From Paralithodes platypus (lineage: Eukaryota; Arthropoda; Malacostraca; Decapoda; Lithodidae): a DNA stretch of 64,000 bases. A program made the position numbers and the translations under genes. Below the pieces are notes generated by a model. That model worked only from the letters and a program-made list of their open reading frames with translations. It was not told the origin of the DNA and did no database searches. This document shows, piece after piece, positions 51,516 through 62,575 of the stretch; the stretch's first letter is position 1, and each line of letters starts with the position of its first letter. Location: contig CM064530.1 of assembly GCA_032716605.1 (NCBI GenBank), positions 4,332,325-4,396,324 on the forward strand. The letters are read 5' to 3'.

Positions 51516-52165
51516 TATTTTTATTAATCTCACCACCACACCCCCAATGAAATTAATTAAAGTATATATGATCCACCGGGATTCGAACCCGGGTTATCAC
51601 ACACATATTTTTGCCACCTTAACCATTACACCACCAGGACGGTTAAAGGTTTATGCACACGCCTACGACTTATTATCCATTCTCGAATACTGGATATTAA
51701 TCTAATCATGTTCATATTCCCAACCGCACTATGGTAGCCTACTGTTTAAGTGAGAGGAAAGAATATTCATGGGGCACAGATCATATAGACCGGCCTCTCG
51801 AAGAAATATCCCTAAACCTACTAATAATATTATTTTTATTAATCTCACCACCACACCCCCAATGAAATTAATTAAAGTATATATGATCCACCGGGATTCG
51901 AACCCGGGTTATCACACACATATTTTTGCCACCTTAACCATTACACCACCAGGACGGTTAAAGGTTTATGCACACGCCTACGACTTATTATCCATTCTCG
52001 AATACTGGATATTAATCTAATCATGTTCATATTCCCAACCGCACTATGGTAGCCTACTGTTTAAGTGAGAGGAAAGAATATTCATGGGGCACAGATCATA
52101 TAGACCGGCCTCTCGAAGAAATATCCCTAAACCTACTAATAATATTATTTTTATTAATCTCACCA
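51516..52165 (-). mobile_element. SINE T5 in two tandem 315-bp copies plus partial third
   Basis: AATCTCACCACCACA recurs at 51526, 51841 and 52156, exactly 315 bases apart. Each unit holds the T5 tRNA-like part in minus orientation (GGATTCGAACCCGGGTTATC; CTTAACCATTACACCACCAG) and about 170 bases of flank (TTATGCACACGCCTACGACT). The units are almost identical, implying duplication after insertion into the LINE. Confidence 0.92.
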
Positions 52166-52176
52166 CCACATGACAC

Positions 52177-52897
52177 ATGAGAATCGGCAAATCAGATGTT
52201 AGTGAGGATGGCTATTACTTAGGTAAAACTATTGCAAAATTCTCAGTAGAGAAAGATATTGGTGTCCTGATTGATGACAAACTTACCTTCTCAGCACATC
52301 TATCGGAGAAAATTAATAAAGCTAACAGAATTGTTGGGATCATAAGAAGAACCTTCACAAGTCTAGATACTGAAATGTTCAAACCTCTCTACACAGCTCT
52401 CGTCCGCCCTCACTTGGAGTACGCAAATCAAGTTTGGAATCCCTATTTGGTCAAGGATGTGGATGCAGTGGAAAATGTGCAACGCAGAGCCACCAAGATG
52501 TTACCAAACATGAAAGATAAATCTTATGAAGAAAGACTGAGAAGTGAGAACTCTAAAACTCCCTACACTTTCATACAGAAGATCAAGAGGGGATATTATT
52601 GAAACTTTTAAAATATTGTCGGGGAGATATGACGAAGACTGTTGCAAGGACATATTCCATCTGAGGGAGGATAGCACGACCAGAGGACATGTGAAGAAAA
52701 TATATAAAATGAGATCAAGACTGAACATAAACAAATATTCATTTCCATGTAGGGTGGTAGATAGGCTACATGGAAATTGGAATAGGCTACCAGGGTGGGT
52801 TATAAATTCAGACACGGTGGAAATATTTGAGAGGCATTTAGACAGGGTATGGAAAAATCAAGAAAAAAAATATAACTATAGGCTAAGGCATCAATAA
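52177..52897 (+). pseudogene. LINE ORF2 C-terminal domain
   Basis: Frame 52177-52550 reads MRIGKSDVSEDGYY, VEKDIGVLIDDKLTFSAHLS, EKINKANRIVGIIRRTF, LYTALVRPHLEYANQVWNPY and VENVQRRATKMLPNMKD. After a frameshift near 52550, frame 52544-52897 reads LPTLSYRRSRGDIIETFKIL, SGRYDEDCCKDIFHLRED, CRVVDRLHGNWNRLPGWVIN and FERHLDRVWKNQ, ending at the stop at 52897. Confidence 0.9.
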
Positions 52898-52965
52898 AGT
52901 CCCTCACCACCGCCACCAGTTGAAGGACTTCTGTGAGTACGGTATCTGACTATCTGTGAGTAGCC

Positions 52966-52970
<5 letters not shown>

Positions 52971-53020
<50 letters not shown>

Positions 53021-53021
53021 T
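52971..53021. repeat. (AAT)n microsatellite
   Basis: About 17 units. It may be the microsatellite tail of an adjacent minus-orientation element (TTTATTCAGTTAGCAATTTA). Confidence 0.95.
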
Positions 53022-54861
53022 TTATTCAGTTAGCAATTTACAGATTTGGTACCACATAGTTTGTTACAGGTTATGTAGGTTATGTTCATTCGATGGGTCG
53101 GATGGGTGACTTCCAAATTTCCAGGAAAATTCGTGGCCGGTTTCCTTGATAAATACCGGCTAGTCTATATAAGGTACTGGTAGAATGTGTTAAAAGTTAA
53201 AACTCTTGGCTGTCATAGGCCTAGCCTACTGTAAAAATTACCACAAAATCTTCAATAATAGGCCTAGGCTAATAGGCCTATTATTGAAGGTCTTGCTTGT
53301 TTTTGCCATATTTTGGGTTTAATTCTAGTTTCGATTTCACAGCATACTCATAAATTTCTATGGCTACTTTAGAGTTGTCATATACCATACTTAATTCCTA
53401 TATATGTCCAAAGCGGCGGAAATGCATTATAAGGAATTATACCTACTGTAAAAAAAAAAAAAAAAAAAATCTCCCCATATGCGGCACCATAGCTATTACA
53501 TAATACTAGGTTAGGTTAGGTAAGGTTGTTAGGTTAGGCGGTAAATCTACAGTTATACTACCCCTCCCCCACTAGCCCCCACCACCTCCCCCCTTCAAAA
53601 CACGCATTTTAGCGTGTTTTTGGATGGTTCAGCAGACGCGGAAACTGGAAAAAAACGTATTTTGATAAAAATTTATCACCAACCAGATACAAGTTTTTCA
53701 GGTAATTTGTTGTGTTTTTTATTTTTTATTTGATATACAGTGTTGTATAATACCGAGGACCGTCGCATTTTAGTATTTTTAACATTAGCCTAACCGAAAA
53801 GTAACCTGTCTCCGCGCCGGTCTAAACTCCCCCTCACGTTCCCTGTTTATGGGTGCGCGACGGTCTAAACCCTGCTCACGTTCCCTGTTTATGGGTTTGC
53901 GAAGGTTTGTAATACTTCAATGTATCTATTTCAAGTCAAATATACATTTCCGCGCATCATCAAACCATACTAAGTCTACTACTAATAATATTAACCCATT
54001 AGTACCAACAGAATAGCGACAAAATAGGGGTAGTATAACTGTAGATTTATCGGTTAGCCTAGGCTAATGTCGTTAATGTAGTTTATTATCATTATATTAA
54101 GTCAGTTACCCAGCAATTTCCCTGATCTTCATAGTTGGTCGGGAAGCTATGCCTTTACAAAGGCGCCTCCCTTTTGTCGATGTGTACGTGAAACTAGAAT
54201 TTTACCATATTTTGTTTTAACACAATAGCCTATAATAATTAAATAACCCCAAGACGTCGGACCAGATGGCAGATACCGTAGATAGCATAGCCTAGTGTTA
54301 AGAAGGCCAGAAATCCAAACTTTGCCTACCGTAAGCGTAAGACTAGCCTACCGTGGTACCGGTAGCCTATTTAGGCTACATAAGAACATAAGAACATAAG
54401 AAAATGGGAGTCTGCAGAAAGCTACTCATGACTCATGCTTCCAATATCTGACGTAGCCTAAATAGCTGCCATTACAGCTCAGTAAACATAGCCTAGGCCT
54501 ATATAAATGGAGGTTGGACAACATCTTCAAGTGCCGCCATTTTGGAACCTAAGAATATGGCATATACATTGCTATAGCCTAACCGTTGTTGATAATCAGA
54601 ACATATATAGTTTGGTTCACATAATTATATATAACCACAATGTTATCTATATTTAACATTCACACGCACGCTTTATTCAGTTTGTAAAGGATGAATATGG
54701 ATTAGACTCCAAAATGTCGCCAGTTGTCCAATCGGTTTCCTATAGTCAACATTGCAAGGTTCCGAAAGCCAAACAAACCCGATCACCTCTTATTATATTC
54801 CACCGGCAGGGCTTCACTCCTTCCTCTATGTTACTACAAAACGTGGGGAGTTGGTACTTAC
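53022..54861. other. no gene seen; small repeats
   Basis: Poly(A) at 53451-53469; TTAGG-like run GGTTAGGTTAGG at 53509-53537; a ~47-base direct duplication (CGGTCTAAAC..CACGTTCCCTGTTTATGGG) at 53818-53905; and three ACATAAGA units at 54379-54401, a word common at retroposon ends. Presumed first intron of the ENOX-like gene if the 54.9-kb exon belongs to it. Confidence 0.5.
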
Positions 54862-54898
54862 TCATCATGCCTCCCATATAGCCGTACGGGCCCGACAT
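54862..54898 (-). CDS. candidate alternative first coding exon of the ENOX-like gene
   Basis: ATG at 54898 in context GCGCCATGT, with an in-frame TAA nine bases upstream, and a consensus donor GTAAGTACC directly after 54862. It encodes MSGPYGYMGGMM plus one base (phase 1). All inferred downstream acceptors that follow a first exon take phase 1, so it could splice to 30979-31173 or 27193-27354. The Met/Gly/Pro/Tyr composition resembles the MGP-rich exon, which supports membership in the same protein. Joining to 27193-27354 would give MMSMMGPGPMGMGPG. The intron would be 22-27 kb. No transcript evidence. Confidence 0.6.
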
Positions 54899-55542
54899 GG
54901 CGCTAAATTATTGATAAACTTAAGCCTCACGGAAAAATGGCCACCTCCTCACTCAATGGCTTGTCTTTGTTTATTCCCGATCAAAGTTTTTATTGGAAGA
55001 TTTTTGCTCACTTCTCAAACACTTGCCTTTACAATGCTCCAGTCTTCTAAGCTTACATTTACTTTATAATATTATTTTTAGCATCAACAATATGCAAATA
55101 TTGATAGTCTCTCATGCGCAGAAATAGAATAAAACATACCAACACTGATTACAAGCCTGCACAGACATAATTATCGGATTTACATTACTATCTGGGTGCA
55201 TATTAGAGATATATATCAGTATAATTGTCACACTATATTTATTTTTAGAAATAATGTTTCGCAATATTATTGATGTAAGCGATCCTTTAAAAGAAAACGG
55301 TATTGGTTTCATAGAAAATTGTAGTTAGTTGGGTAACTAATTTAGTATAGTCCTACATGATAATTTCATATTGATCCTTAGTATAACTGCACAGATAATA
55401 CTAGGCTACTATAGAAGATTATCAGTAATTTGTTTTTTGTATCTGCATAGCCTAGAGGCAAATAAAGGATAAGTAGCCTAATTAAGCATTTTGTAGCCAT
55501 CATTCAGCTAGTATACAAGCCTCAACACTCGATGGAACGTTA
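54899..55542. other. presumed 5' flank, no gene seen
   Basis: Sequence upstream (on minus) of the 54.9-kb start; AT-rich, no clear core promoter. Confidence 0.4.
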
Positions 55543-56424
55543 TTAACCCTTTCACGCTTATGACGCGATTTTGAGCCTGTTAGGGATACTTTAAAGCCTT
55601 TGTTACCATCGGGGGTATTTAGAAACCTTTAGTTTAGTTACTTCAACCTCTGCAGTTGTCTGATAGTTTAGAACCTTATCTATGGCGAAAATTCTTTTAC
55701 CAACTTGTAGCCTACATTTCGCTTACAGTTTTAAGATTAATATAAATACAAATACAACAGTTCACCTCTTGGGATACAACTATGAAATGATAACACAAAC
55801 CGTCAAGAAAATACTTTATTTGATTCACTATTCATATAACATCACATCTATGACTATAATATACTCATCAATCTTAACCCTTTGAAGATTATGACGCATT
55901 TTGAAAGTGTATTATGGTTATCATTAGACGATTATATACAGCTTAGGAAAGGTCTGCGGGAATTATAAGGGTAAATACTAACTCACTTAACCCTCCGACT
56001 TCCATATATCCTTCCTAATCCGAATAAAATCTTCTAATAATAGCCAGAAAACAGAAAAGAAATTGCGTCATAGTATCTTTCTAAGGGATAACTTACCTAG
56101 AATCTAACATACATATCAATGCCATCAATGCTTCAATGCCCAAGGGACTTTTGACTAGGAGTTTGGTCTATAATCTTAACCAACCAACTTCACTTCTAAA
56201 CTCAATTAACTATAATCTTAACCAACCAAATTCACTTCTAAACTCAATTAATGAAATCAAAATATAGCCTACATGATTAAGAGTATATGGAAGTCAGAGG
56301 GTTGATTAAGCCCCTCTTTACCCATTTACCTCCCATTGATTCTTCCTAAGTTGTTCAAAATTGTCTCATGATAGCCAGCCTTATAATCAACTGTAAAAAC
56401 GCGTCATAATCCCTAAAGCTCGGA
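55543..56424. mobile_element. cluster of TTAA fold-back MITE relatives
   Basis: 55545-55670 starts TTAACCCTTTCACGCTTATG (relative of 7985-8066). 55876-56090 starts TTAACCCTTTGAAGATTATG and carries GACGATTATATACAGCTTAG and AAATCTTCTAATAATAGCC. 56274-56420 is a third, partial copy (GAAGTCAGAGGGTTGATTAA..GCGTCATAATCC). Between them, 56165-56260 holds two tandem SINE T1 3' pieces. Confidence 0.65.
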
Positions 56425-56723
56425 TTAACGTCCCGTCCGTCCCCGACCCCTTAATTCGCCGTGCCTAGGCGGCGTCCTTTTTGTGCAGCATAAAATGGTC
56501 CGTGTGGGTCGGGGCAACTGCCAGAAAACGTGTTATGGCTGGGACACCCATGGGACCAGTCGTCATCTAGACGACGAATGGCGGCGTTTAGACGACGATT
56601 AACGGGATAAGAACGGCGGAAAAAAAACGTTGGAACGGCCCTAGTGACCATTGTGGCCACATGGGGCCTCCAGATTGATGCCGTCCTGCCTATTTTATTG
56701 GTCGGGGACGGACGTGACGTTAA
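56425..56723. mobile_element. TTAA-bounded MITE, GTCCCCGACC family
   Basis: TTAACGTCCCGTCCGTCCCC at the left and GGGGACGGACGTGACGTTAA at the right: ~25-base inverted repeats with one or two mismatches, bounded by TTAA. The interior has repeated GACGACGA/TCTAGACGACG words (56560-56600). One copy only in the window. Confidence 0.85.
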
Positions 56724-56813
56724 TTTGTGCATGTGTGAACTGAGCTTAAGGGGTTAACCCCTTCAATACGATAAATCCTTTATTTATATTCTGGAAATTA
56801 CAATTGTTTTAAC

Positions 56814-57022
56814 CCTTTCAGTACCGGTGACGTCTTTTATACAGTATTTGATTTCAGCTCCATTTAGACGATTATATAAAGCTTAAAAAATATATAGGGT
56901 TGCTAAAAAGGATTAATTGCGATAGTCTGTAGCCTTCCTAAGCGGAATCAAATTGTATAATAGTTGCCAAAATATAGGCCTAATGACAAACTTAAACATT
57001 AAATAAATTACCGGTACTGAAG
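56814..57022. mobile_element. TTAA fold-back MITE, copy F
   Basis: TTTAACCCTTTCAGTACCGG at the left; TTACCGGTACTGAAGAAATC at the right, so the right terminal bases have diverged. Confidence 0.75.
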
Positions 57023-57154
57023 AAATCACCCTGTAGCCTATATATTATGATAAATAGGAATTATATTAAAGCTCACACAAAACAAGGTAGAACACTCTTT
57101 AGCATACTGTACACACCTTTCCAGGATAAATAAATCTATAAGGATATATTAGAA

Positions 57155-57483
57155 ACAGGCAAGGGCGTCAAATGAAAACGGAGTCCCCCTTTTCTTGGTG
57201 TTTGCTATTGTGGGTTAGTTGGTTAAAATAGGACTTCAGAGGCTTTATTAAGCCAGCACACTGTCAGTCAAGAATAGCGGCAGGACTGGAGACCCTTTTC
57301 GAGAACTCCAGTCCTTTCTATTGTAGGTCTATAGCCTATACATAAGTTGATAGTTTGGTTTAGCCTACTGTTCTTATTGTGTTTTTGGAAGCGATGAAAT
57401 GGCCAACACAATGCATGGTAACTTTCTTGCATTCCTTCTCATTCATTCCAGTCTTAAAACTAAATTGCTCCGGTTTGACACCC
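57155..57483. mobile_element. CAGGGTGTC hAT-type MITE, expanded or interrupted copy
   Basis: Left AAGGGCGTCAAATGAAAAC, right TTGCTCCGGTTTGACACCCTG. Interior right half as in 26890-26984. About 110 bases longer than the 200-base copies. Confidence 0.6.
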
Positions 57484-58264
57484 TGATTTATTTAAAAATT
57501 GGCACACACTATTGAACACAATCTCCCAGTTAATTTGCCCCTTGTATGACCAAAGTGAACCGTCTTTATTATTATTTTGTAGAGCCGTGGTCATGAGAAC
57601 TTGAACATCTTATCATGGTAAAAACAACACTGAATATTAACTATTGTCTATTGTTTTCCAGCTGAGAGTAAATTGAACCCCTTAGCAGCTGATATCTCGA
57701 GACTTAATAGAAATTTGTGAAACTTATGTTTCTGCTCCATATCAATACCAAATATTTATTCATAACACCATAAATTATATTTGTACAAACTCTCCATAGT
57801 AGCCGAGTAATCATGATGAGGACATGTCAATTTACCTCAGCTGAAAATAAAAAGACTATAGTGACTCAGTATTTTAAATTTGTGGCTCAACAGTTTATGA
57901 AAATAGTTTGTCTGTGTGTATATAATTGCGTCTGTACAAATTGTCCATAATTTCCTGTCCACGACTGTACAGCTAGCAGTCTCTGGAACCACTTCCCCAG
58001 GTCCTATGACTTGAAGTCGTACATACACCGTGTGCCCAGGCATTTTGGCTCATATGTAGGCTACAGTTACGTCCATCAATCCCTTCTTCTTATTATTATT
58101 GTTTAATGTGCAGTTTGCTTGGAGGTTTGTGGTGTCTCCAGATTACTGCACAGGCGTTATAAGAGGGGTGAAAAGAACAATTGTTAGTATAATAGGGGTT
58201 TGGAGAGATAGTAAAGATGGATTTTATACTACTGTATATGGGGGGTAATTAAGTTTGTCGTCTT
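57484..58264. mobile_element. CAGCTG MITE copy 1 (57659-57843); rest unassigned
   Basis: CAGCTGAGAGTAAATTGAAC at 57659 and TCAATTTACCTCAGCTG ending 57843 are inverted repeats; 185 bases. Related to 59997-60400. No gene in the remaining sequence. Confidence 0.65.
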
Positions 58265-58440
58265 TTGATGTCAGGGTGATTTAAGTCAAGGTAAGGGTGA
58301 GATCAGAGATGATGATGATCAGTGGTGGTACAGTACAATACAGCTGTATGTGTGCTGTGTGATTTTAAGTCAAGGTGACGGTGAGGTCAGAGATGATGAT
58401 GATGATGATGATCAGTGGTGGTACAGTACTGCTCTATGTG
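58265..58440 (+). repeat. ~95-bp tandem duplication with (GAT)n
   Basis: TTTAAGTCAAGGT..GAGATGATGATGATCAGTGGTGGTACAGTAC occurs twice (58279-58336 and 58363-58427), the second with more GAT units. Confidence 0.8.
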
Positions 58441-58489
58441 TACTGTATTCTGTTGGTGTACTGTATGTGGGATGTTTGTTCAGTTGGGT

Positions 58490-59640
58490 GGTAATTTTAT
58501 ATGCTTGTGATTTTGTTTGTTGTTCTGATGTAGGTTCCTAGGGCTGATGCGATGACATGTTTGCTGCGCTGTGGTAGGTCTCCTCCACCTAGGATATGAT
58601 TGATGTTGAATGTTCCTCCTTGTTGGGTTACTACACTTCTGAGGTGGGTGTGGGCACTGTAGTGTCTGTGGCAATGGAGTAGATAATGCTCCACTGTCTC
58701 TGGGGTGAGGCAGTACGGACAATTTTCATCTTCTCGGAGTCCCATTCTGTACATATGCCCTCCCAGTCTGGTGTGTCCAGTTCTGAGGCGGAGAGCGGCG
58801 GTGTTTAAGGCTTTGTTCTTGTAGATGGAGTGTTTCCACACTGACCACTCTGACTTGATGTTACTGTATTGTGTGCCAGCTATGGTAACTTTCCACTCTT
58901 CTTTGAAGTCTTGGAGTACGTCTTCTCTGAGGAAGTTTGTCCGGTCGGTTGTGGTGTAGGGTATGACTGTTGTTAGGTGGAATGAGTGCATCCCTTTGGC
59001 TAGTCCATCCACTATTTCATTATGGAGGATGTCAATGTGGCTGGGTACCCATTGGAGGGATATTGTATATCCTTTAGAGTGGAGGGTGGTGAGGAGTTGG
59101 ATTATAGGGTACACTATTTCCTTGTTTGTCTTGGTGTTATAGTTGATGGCTTGGATGGCACTTTTGGAGTCACAGCAGATGGTGTAGGCACTTACTGGGA
59201 GGGTGTTGATAACCTCTAGTGCACGAAGGAGTCCGTAGAGTTCTGCAGTAAACACTGTGGTTAGTTTGGGTAGCTTCCATCCCATGGTAAGGTGAAATTT
59301 TGGGATCCATAATGCTGCAGACACAGATTTGCTGTTATTGTTACTGGTACTGATGTGTGATCCATCTGTGTATACATGGGTGGAATTTTGGTGCTGGGTG
59401 TGGAGGACTTAGAGGAATTCTTGCTTGAGCTCAGCAGAGTTGTTTTTCTTGGTTGTTGAGGTGATGAGGTCTGTTTGGACTGTGGGTGGAACGTATTCCT
59501 ATGGTGGAACTGGTGGTACCATGGGGGTTGAGTGGCAACCATGGAAAATGCGTGCTTTTCTGTGTATAATTTGTTGAACACTTGATATTGATTCTTGATT
59601 AAAGGGCTGTGTGGGCAAGCACAAATAAACCCTGCCACAG
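58490..59640 (-). pseudogene. LINE ORF2 end with RNase H domain
   Basis: Minus frame from about 59405 to 58500: THVYTDGSHISTSNNN (first catalytic Asp), TTVFTAELYGLLRALEV (Glu), YTICCDSKSAIQAINY (Asp), LQWVPSHIDILHNEIVDGLA (final Asp, with the usual WVPSH element), then LRTGHTRLGGHMYRMGL, ENCPYCLTPETVEHYLLHC (Cys/His knuckle) and GGGDLPQRSKHVIASALGTY. All four RNase H acidic residues are present over about 300 residues without a stop. Upstream a stop at about 59408 and frameshifts break the connection to the reverse transcriptase; frame 59405-59638 is Pro/Thr/Ser-rich. RNase H followed by CCHC identifies a Jockey/I/Tad-group LINE. Confidence 0.9.
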
Positions 59641-59996
59641 TCCACTCCCTGAATACTCATATGAAACTACTGAACGCAAATGAGATACAGCAAAAGGTTG
59701 ATAGACTCAAGAGCTTGATAGGTTTGCTTCACATGTTTTGAGTTTATATGATTGTCCAAAGCATAATAAACTGAACTGCACAGTGCACAGCACAATCGCC
59801 AGCTGTGATAAGTGGTATATACAGTATTTTATTAAACAAATTAACAAGCTGAAATAATTTTTTGGAAGAGTCTCTTGAACACCTTATGCTGGGTCGATAT
59901 TTCTCATCAATCAATTTTCACTGTCTCAAGTTTATCAAAAAATAGCGTAGCAGGTACTTTTGTACGTTATATCTGGCTGGATTATAGTTTACATTT
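59641..59996. other. no gene seen
   Basis: Unassigned. Confidence 0.4.
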
Positions 59997-60400
59997 CAGC
60001 TGACGGTACATCAAATTCCTTAGTAACTGATTTCTCGATACTCTATGGGAAAATGGGATACTACTACGTCTCCGTCTCCCGTTATCGCCAAGTTTTCATC
60101 ATTAACAACATCTTTCCTTACAACATATTCGTAATAGCTGAGTATTTAACCTTTTCAAGATCCGATGACGCGTTTCTTTTCTGTTTTCTGGCTATTATTA
60201 GATTATTATATTCAGATTAGGAAGGGTATATGGAAGTCAGAGGGTAAATTGAGATAGTCTTTACCTTTTTAGTTCCCACAAATCCTTCCTATACTGCATA
60301 AAATCGTCTAATGATAGCCAGTATAGACTGTCAAAATGCGTCATAATCCTCAAGGGGTTAATAACATTTTGGCCTACAAATGGTAATTTACCGTCAGCTG
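59997..60400. mobile_element. CAGCTG MITE copy 2, split by TTAA fold-back MITE
   Basis: CAGCTGACGGTACATCAAAT at 59997 and TAATTTACCGTCAGCTG ending 60400. The TTAA element at 60146-60361 lies inside, at a TTAA. Confidence 0.8.
60146..60361. mobile_element. TTAA fold-back MITE, copy G, complete
   Basis: TTAACCTTTTCAAGATCCGA at the left and AATCCTCAAGGGGTTAA at the right; 216 bases; halves GCTATTATTAGATTATTATA / TAAAATCGTCTAATGATAGC are complementary. Confidence 0.88.
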
Positions 60401-60564
60401 GAAACAAACCGAATATATAATCACATTTCTCCAGGAAGGGCACTCGGTACAGGGAACTACCAATGCTGTCCCTTTCTTTTTACATAGAAAACGTATATAT
60501 AAGGCTATAAACTCACTCAAGACATAAAGTGACACACTCACACGATAAATACATATTTAGATAG

Positions 60565-60752
60565 GTCTATACTTTACTCTGGCTACCAGTTGACGATTTC
60601 ATTTAGTTTAGGAAGGAATTTTGAAGTTAAATGGTTAATTGATATATAATTTACTTCTTTGATACTTAAATGGCCTTCCAAATCTGAATAAAATCGTCTA
60701 ATAATAGCCAGATTTTTTTCTTCTAAACGTGTCACAATCCTCAAGGGGTTAA
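60565..60752. mobile_element. TTAA fold-back MITE, copy H, left end lost
   Basis: CTGGCTACCAGTTGACGATT through AAAATCGTCTAATAATAGCC to CACAATCCTCAAGGGGTTAA. Confidence 0.75.
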
Positions 60753-61295
60753 CATTCGTCAAACAATACACGGGCAATGAAGGAATCTTAATTGTATTCA
60801 GATTTGTTTGATCTGTGTAATTACATTCTACTGATAAAAAATAAAAATAAACAAATAAACGTGTTACCCAGCACTCGTATATAAAAGAAACTTCATTACA
60901 GTTGCCAACATGGATTTTCAAAATAAAATCGCATAATGTCTGAAAAGATGTAAACAGAGATGCAGTCGATTAATAGGTCTTGGTTAACTCATTTACTGGG
61001 GGGTCTTTATAGATGGTTTGACCTCTCTCTTGCTTGGACACACACCCTCTCACAACCGAGGCCTTTGACATACTGATATGGCAAAGGGAATGAAGGCAAA
61101 AAGCATACCTTTCATCTGGCAACAAGCGAAGTGGCTGTTATACCAAAGTCAGCCGATAATACCAAAACGAATGGGTACGTCACCTGCAGCAAACGTATCT
61201 TTTACATATGACGTATCCATACGTCAGCCGCAGCAAAAGGGTTAAGGTATGTTATTTTCATGGTTCATCTCCAATTATCTTCCATAATAATTTTG
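60753..61295. other. no gene seen
   Basis: Contains ATGACGTATCC/ACGTCA words at 61150-61240 that may be another TTAA-family end (AAAAGGGTTAAGG at 61234). Otherwise unassigned. Confidence 0.4.
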
Positions 61296-62300
61296 TTTTC
61301 TCTCTCTCTCTCTATGGATGAATCACAAGGTTTTGGAATGGATCACAGTCTGTCTGTGACATGCTAATACTTTCATATTATCTCCTTGCAACCCCCTCCC
61401 TTCCCCCACACCCCCCTCTACACACACACACACACATATATAAAATATATTATGCCCAATATATCATTAAATGTATATTTTCACCATAGTCTTCTCTGAT
61501 CGTGCTGGCTCTTTACTTCTCTCTCTGCATATTCATTTTTTATATTTCTCTTTCCCTCACATCCACCTCTGTCTGTCCATCCATCCGTCTGTCATGTCAA
61601 ATAATATGTAATCAAGAGGCCTTTGTCATGTTTTATTTGATGCATAATTGGCTAAAAGCATCACATATTTCTCTCATGTCAAATGTTATGTTTTGTTTGG
61701 TGAGTAATAAATGGATACATCAAATCAATGTTTCTATTCCTGCTTCCACCCACCTCTCTCTCTCTCTCTCTCTGTAATCGAGGAGTGAACTTGCAATTAT
61801 TAATTTGGTGCACAATACTCACTATATATCTTCATAATTCAGAAACATACCTTTGCAATATTTTCTTTGGCACATGATAAACATACTAAATTTTGCTTTG
61901 CTCTCTCTCTCGTTTTCTTTTCCCTCACACACAAATCCACTAGTTTTTTCTTAGTCATTATCTTAATAATTCTCCCAAACAAACACACATTATTTCTCTC
62001 TCTCCCTCTTTCACACACACATTCCCTCAAATCTCTCTCTCTCACACACATGCGAATTCTCTCTCTCTCTCGGGCAGCAGCAATAACACACACTTTGGAC
62101 TCGTTAGAGGTAATTGCAATCACATACCGTTTGATCCCTACCCGACTGCTGCAGTGACTAGGCTATATAGACAACTACCTGCCCCCCTCTCTCATACATA
62201 TACACACTATCTCTCTCTCTCTCTCTTTCTCACTCACTCACTCACTCACTCACACACACACTCTCTCTCTCTCTCTCACGCACTTCTATAATAGAGATAA
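61296..62300. repeat. CT- and CA-rich microsatellite region
   Basis: (TC)n at 61302-61313, 61755-61772, 62031-62042, 62056-62070, 62211-62226 and 62257-62277; (CA)n at 61421-61436 and 62236-62260. The minus-strand Arg/Glu frame at 61839-62123 is composition-driven. Confidence 0.8.
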
Positions 62301-62304
62301 CTTC

Positions 62305-62525
62305 AGCGGTTCGCTGGTGTAGTGACTAGCGTCTTGGACTTCCACCCAGAAGGCCCGAGTTCGCGCCCACGCTCGGCGCATTAAAGATTTTTCACAAGCC
62401 CTGAGTCGTTACCATCCCTCATGAGCAAGGGGATGGGATAGTAGTACAGGACCCCAATGGAAATACGCCTAATCGGCCTTATTGGGCTATCCTTAGCTGG
62501 CTTAGCATGCGCTAGCTTTAAGAAC

Positions 62526-62571
<46 letters not shown>

Positions 62572-62575
62572 ACTT
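62305..62575 (+). mobile_element. SINE T4 with (ATT)n tail
   Basis: Head GCTGGTGTAGTGACTAGCGT (A box) and AAGGCCCGAGTTCGCGCCC (B box) resemble a tRNA(Gly)-type head. The body has TCATGAGCAAGGGGATGGGA, the 3' end GCGCTAGCTTTAAGAAC, and (TAT)n at 62525-62572. Confidence 0.75.

Larger units (their letters stand above)
49325..52900 (+). pseudogene. CR1/Jockey-type LINE, 5'-truncated, with SINE insertion
   Basis: A second copy of the LINE group on plus: end of the endonuclease, an expanded linker, reverse transcriptase and C-terminal domain. It lacks ORF1 and the start of the endonuclease. ORF2 is broken near 50560, at 51371 and at 51477, by a SINE pair (51516-52165), and near 52550. A (TAA)n array at 52971-53021 lies 70 bases beyond the stop at 52897. 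Confidence 0.88.
10233..54898 (-). other. ENOX: ENOX-like gene, 5' part, span of inferred exons
   Basis: Assembled by hand from seven coding exons on minus with matching phases, running from the start codon at 32888 to 10233: 1630 coding bases, 543 complete codons plus one base. An alternative first coding exon at 54862-54898 would give 463 codons plus one base. The gene is open at its 3' end; the RRM remainder, coiled coil and C-terminus are not in the window. The identification rests on the final exon. ENOX proteins are described as cell-surface hydroquinone/NADH oxidases with disulfide-thiol exchange activity. The introns are 0.4-8.5 kb and packed with transposons. Transcript evidence would be needed to exclude extra in-phase exons. 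Confidence 0.75.

Noticed and set aside
56451..56732. Minus-strand 93-residue Arg-rich frame
   Set aside because: Lies wholly within the TTAA-bounded MITE and spans its terminal repeat.
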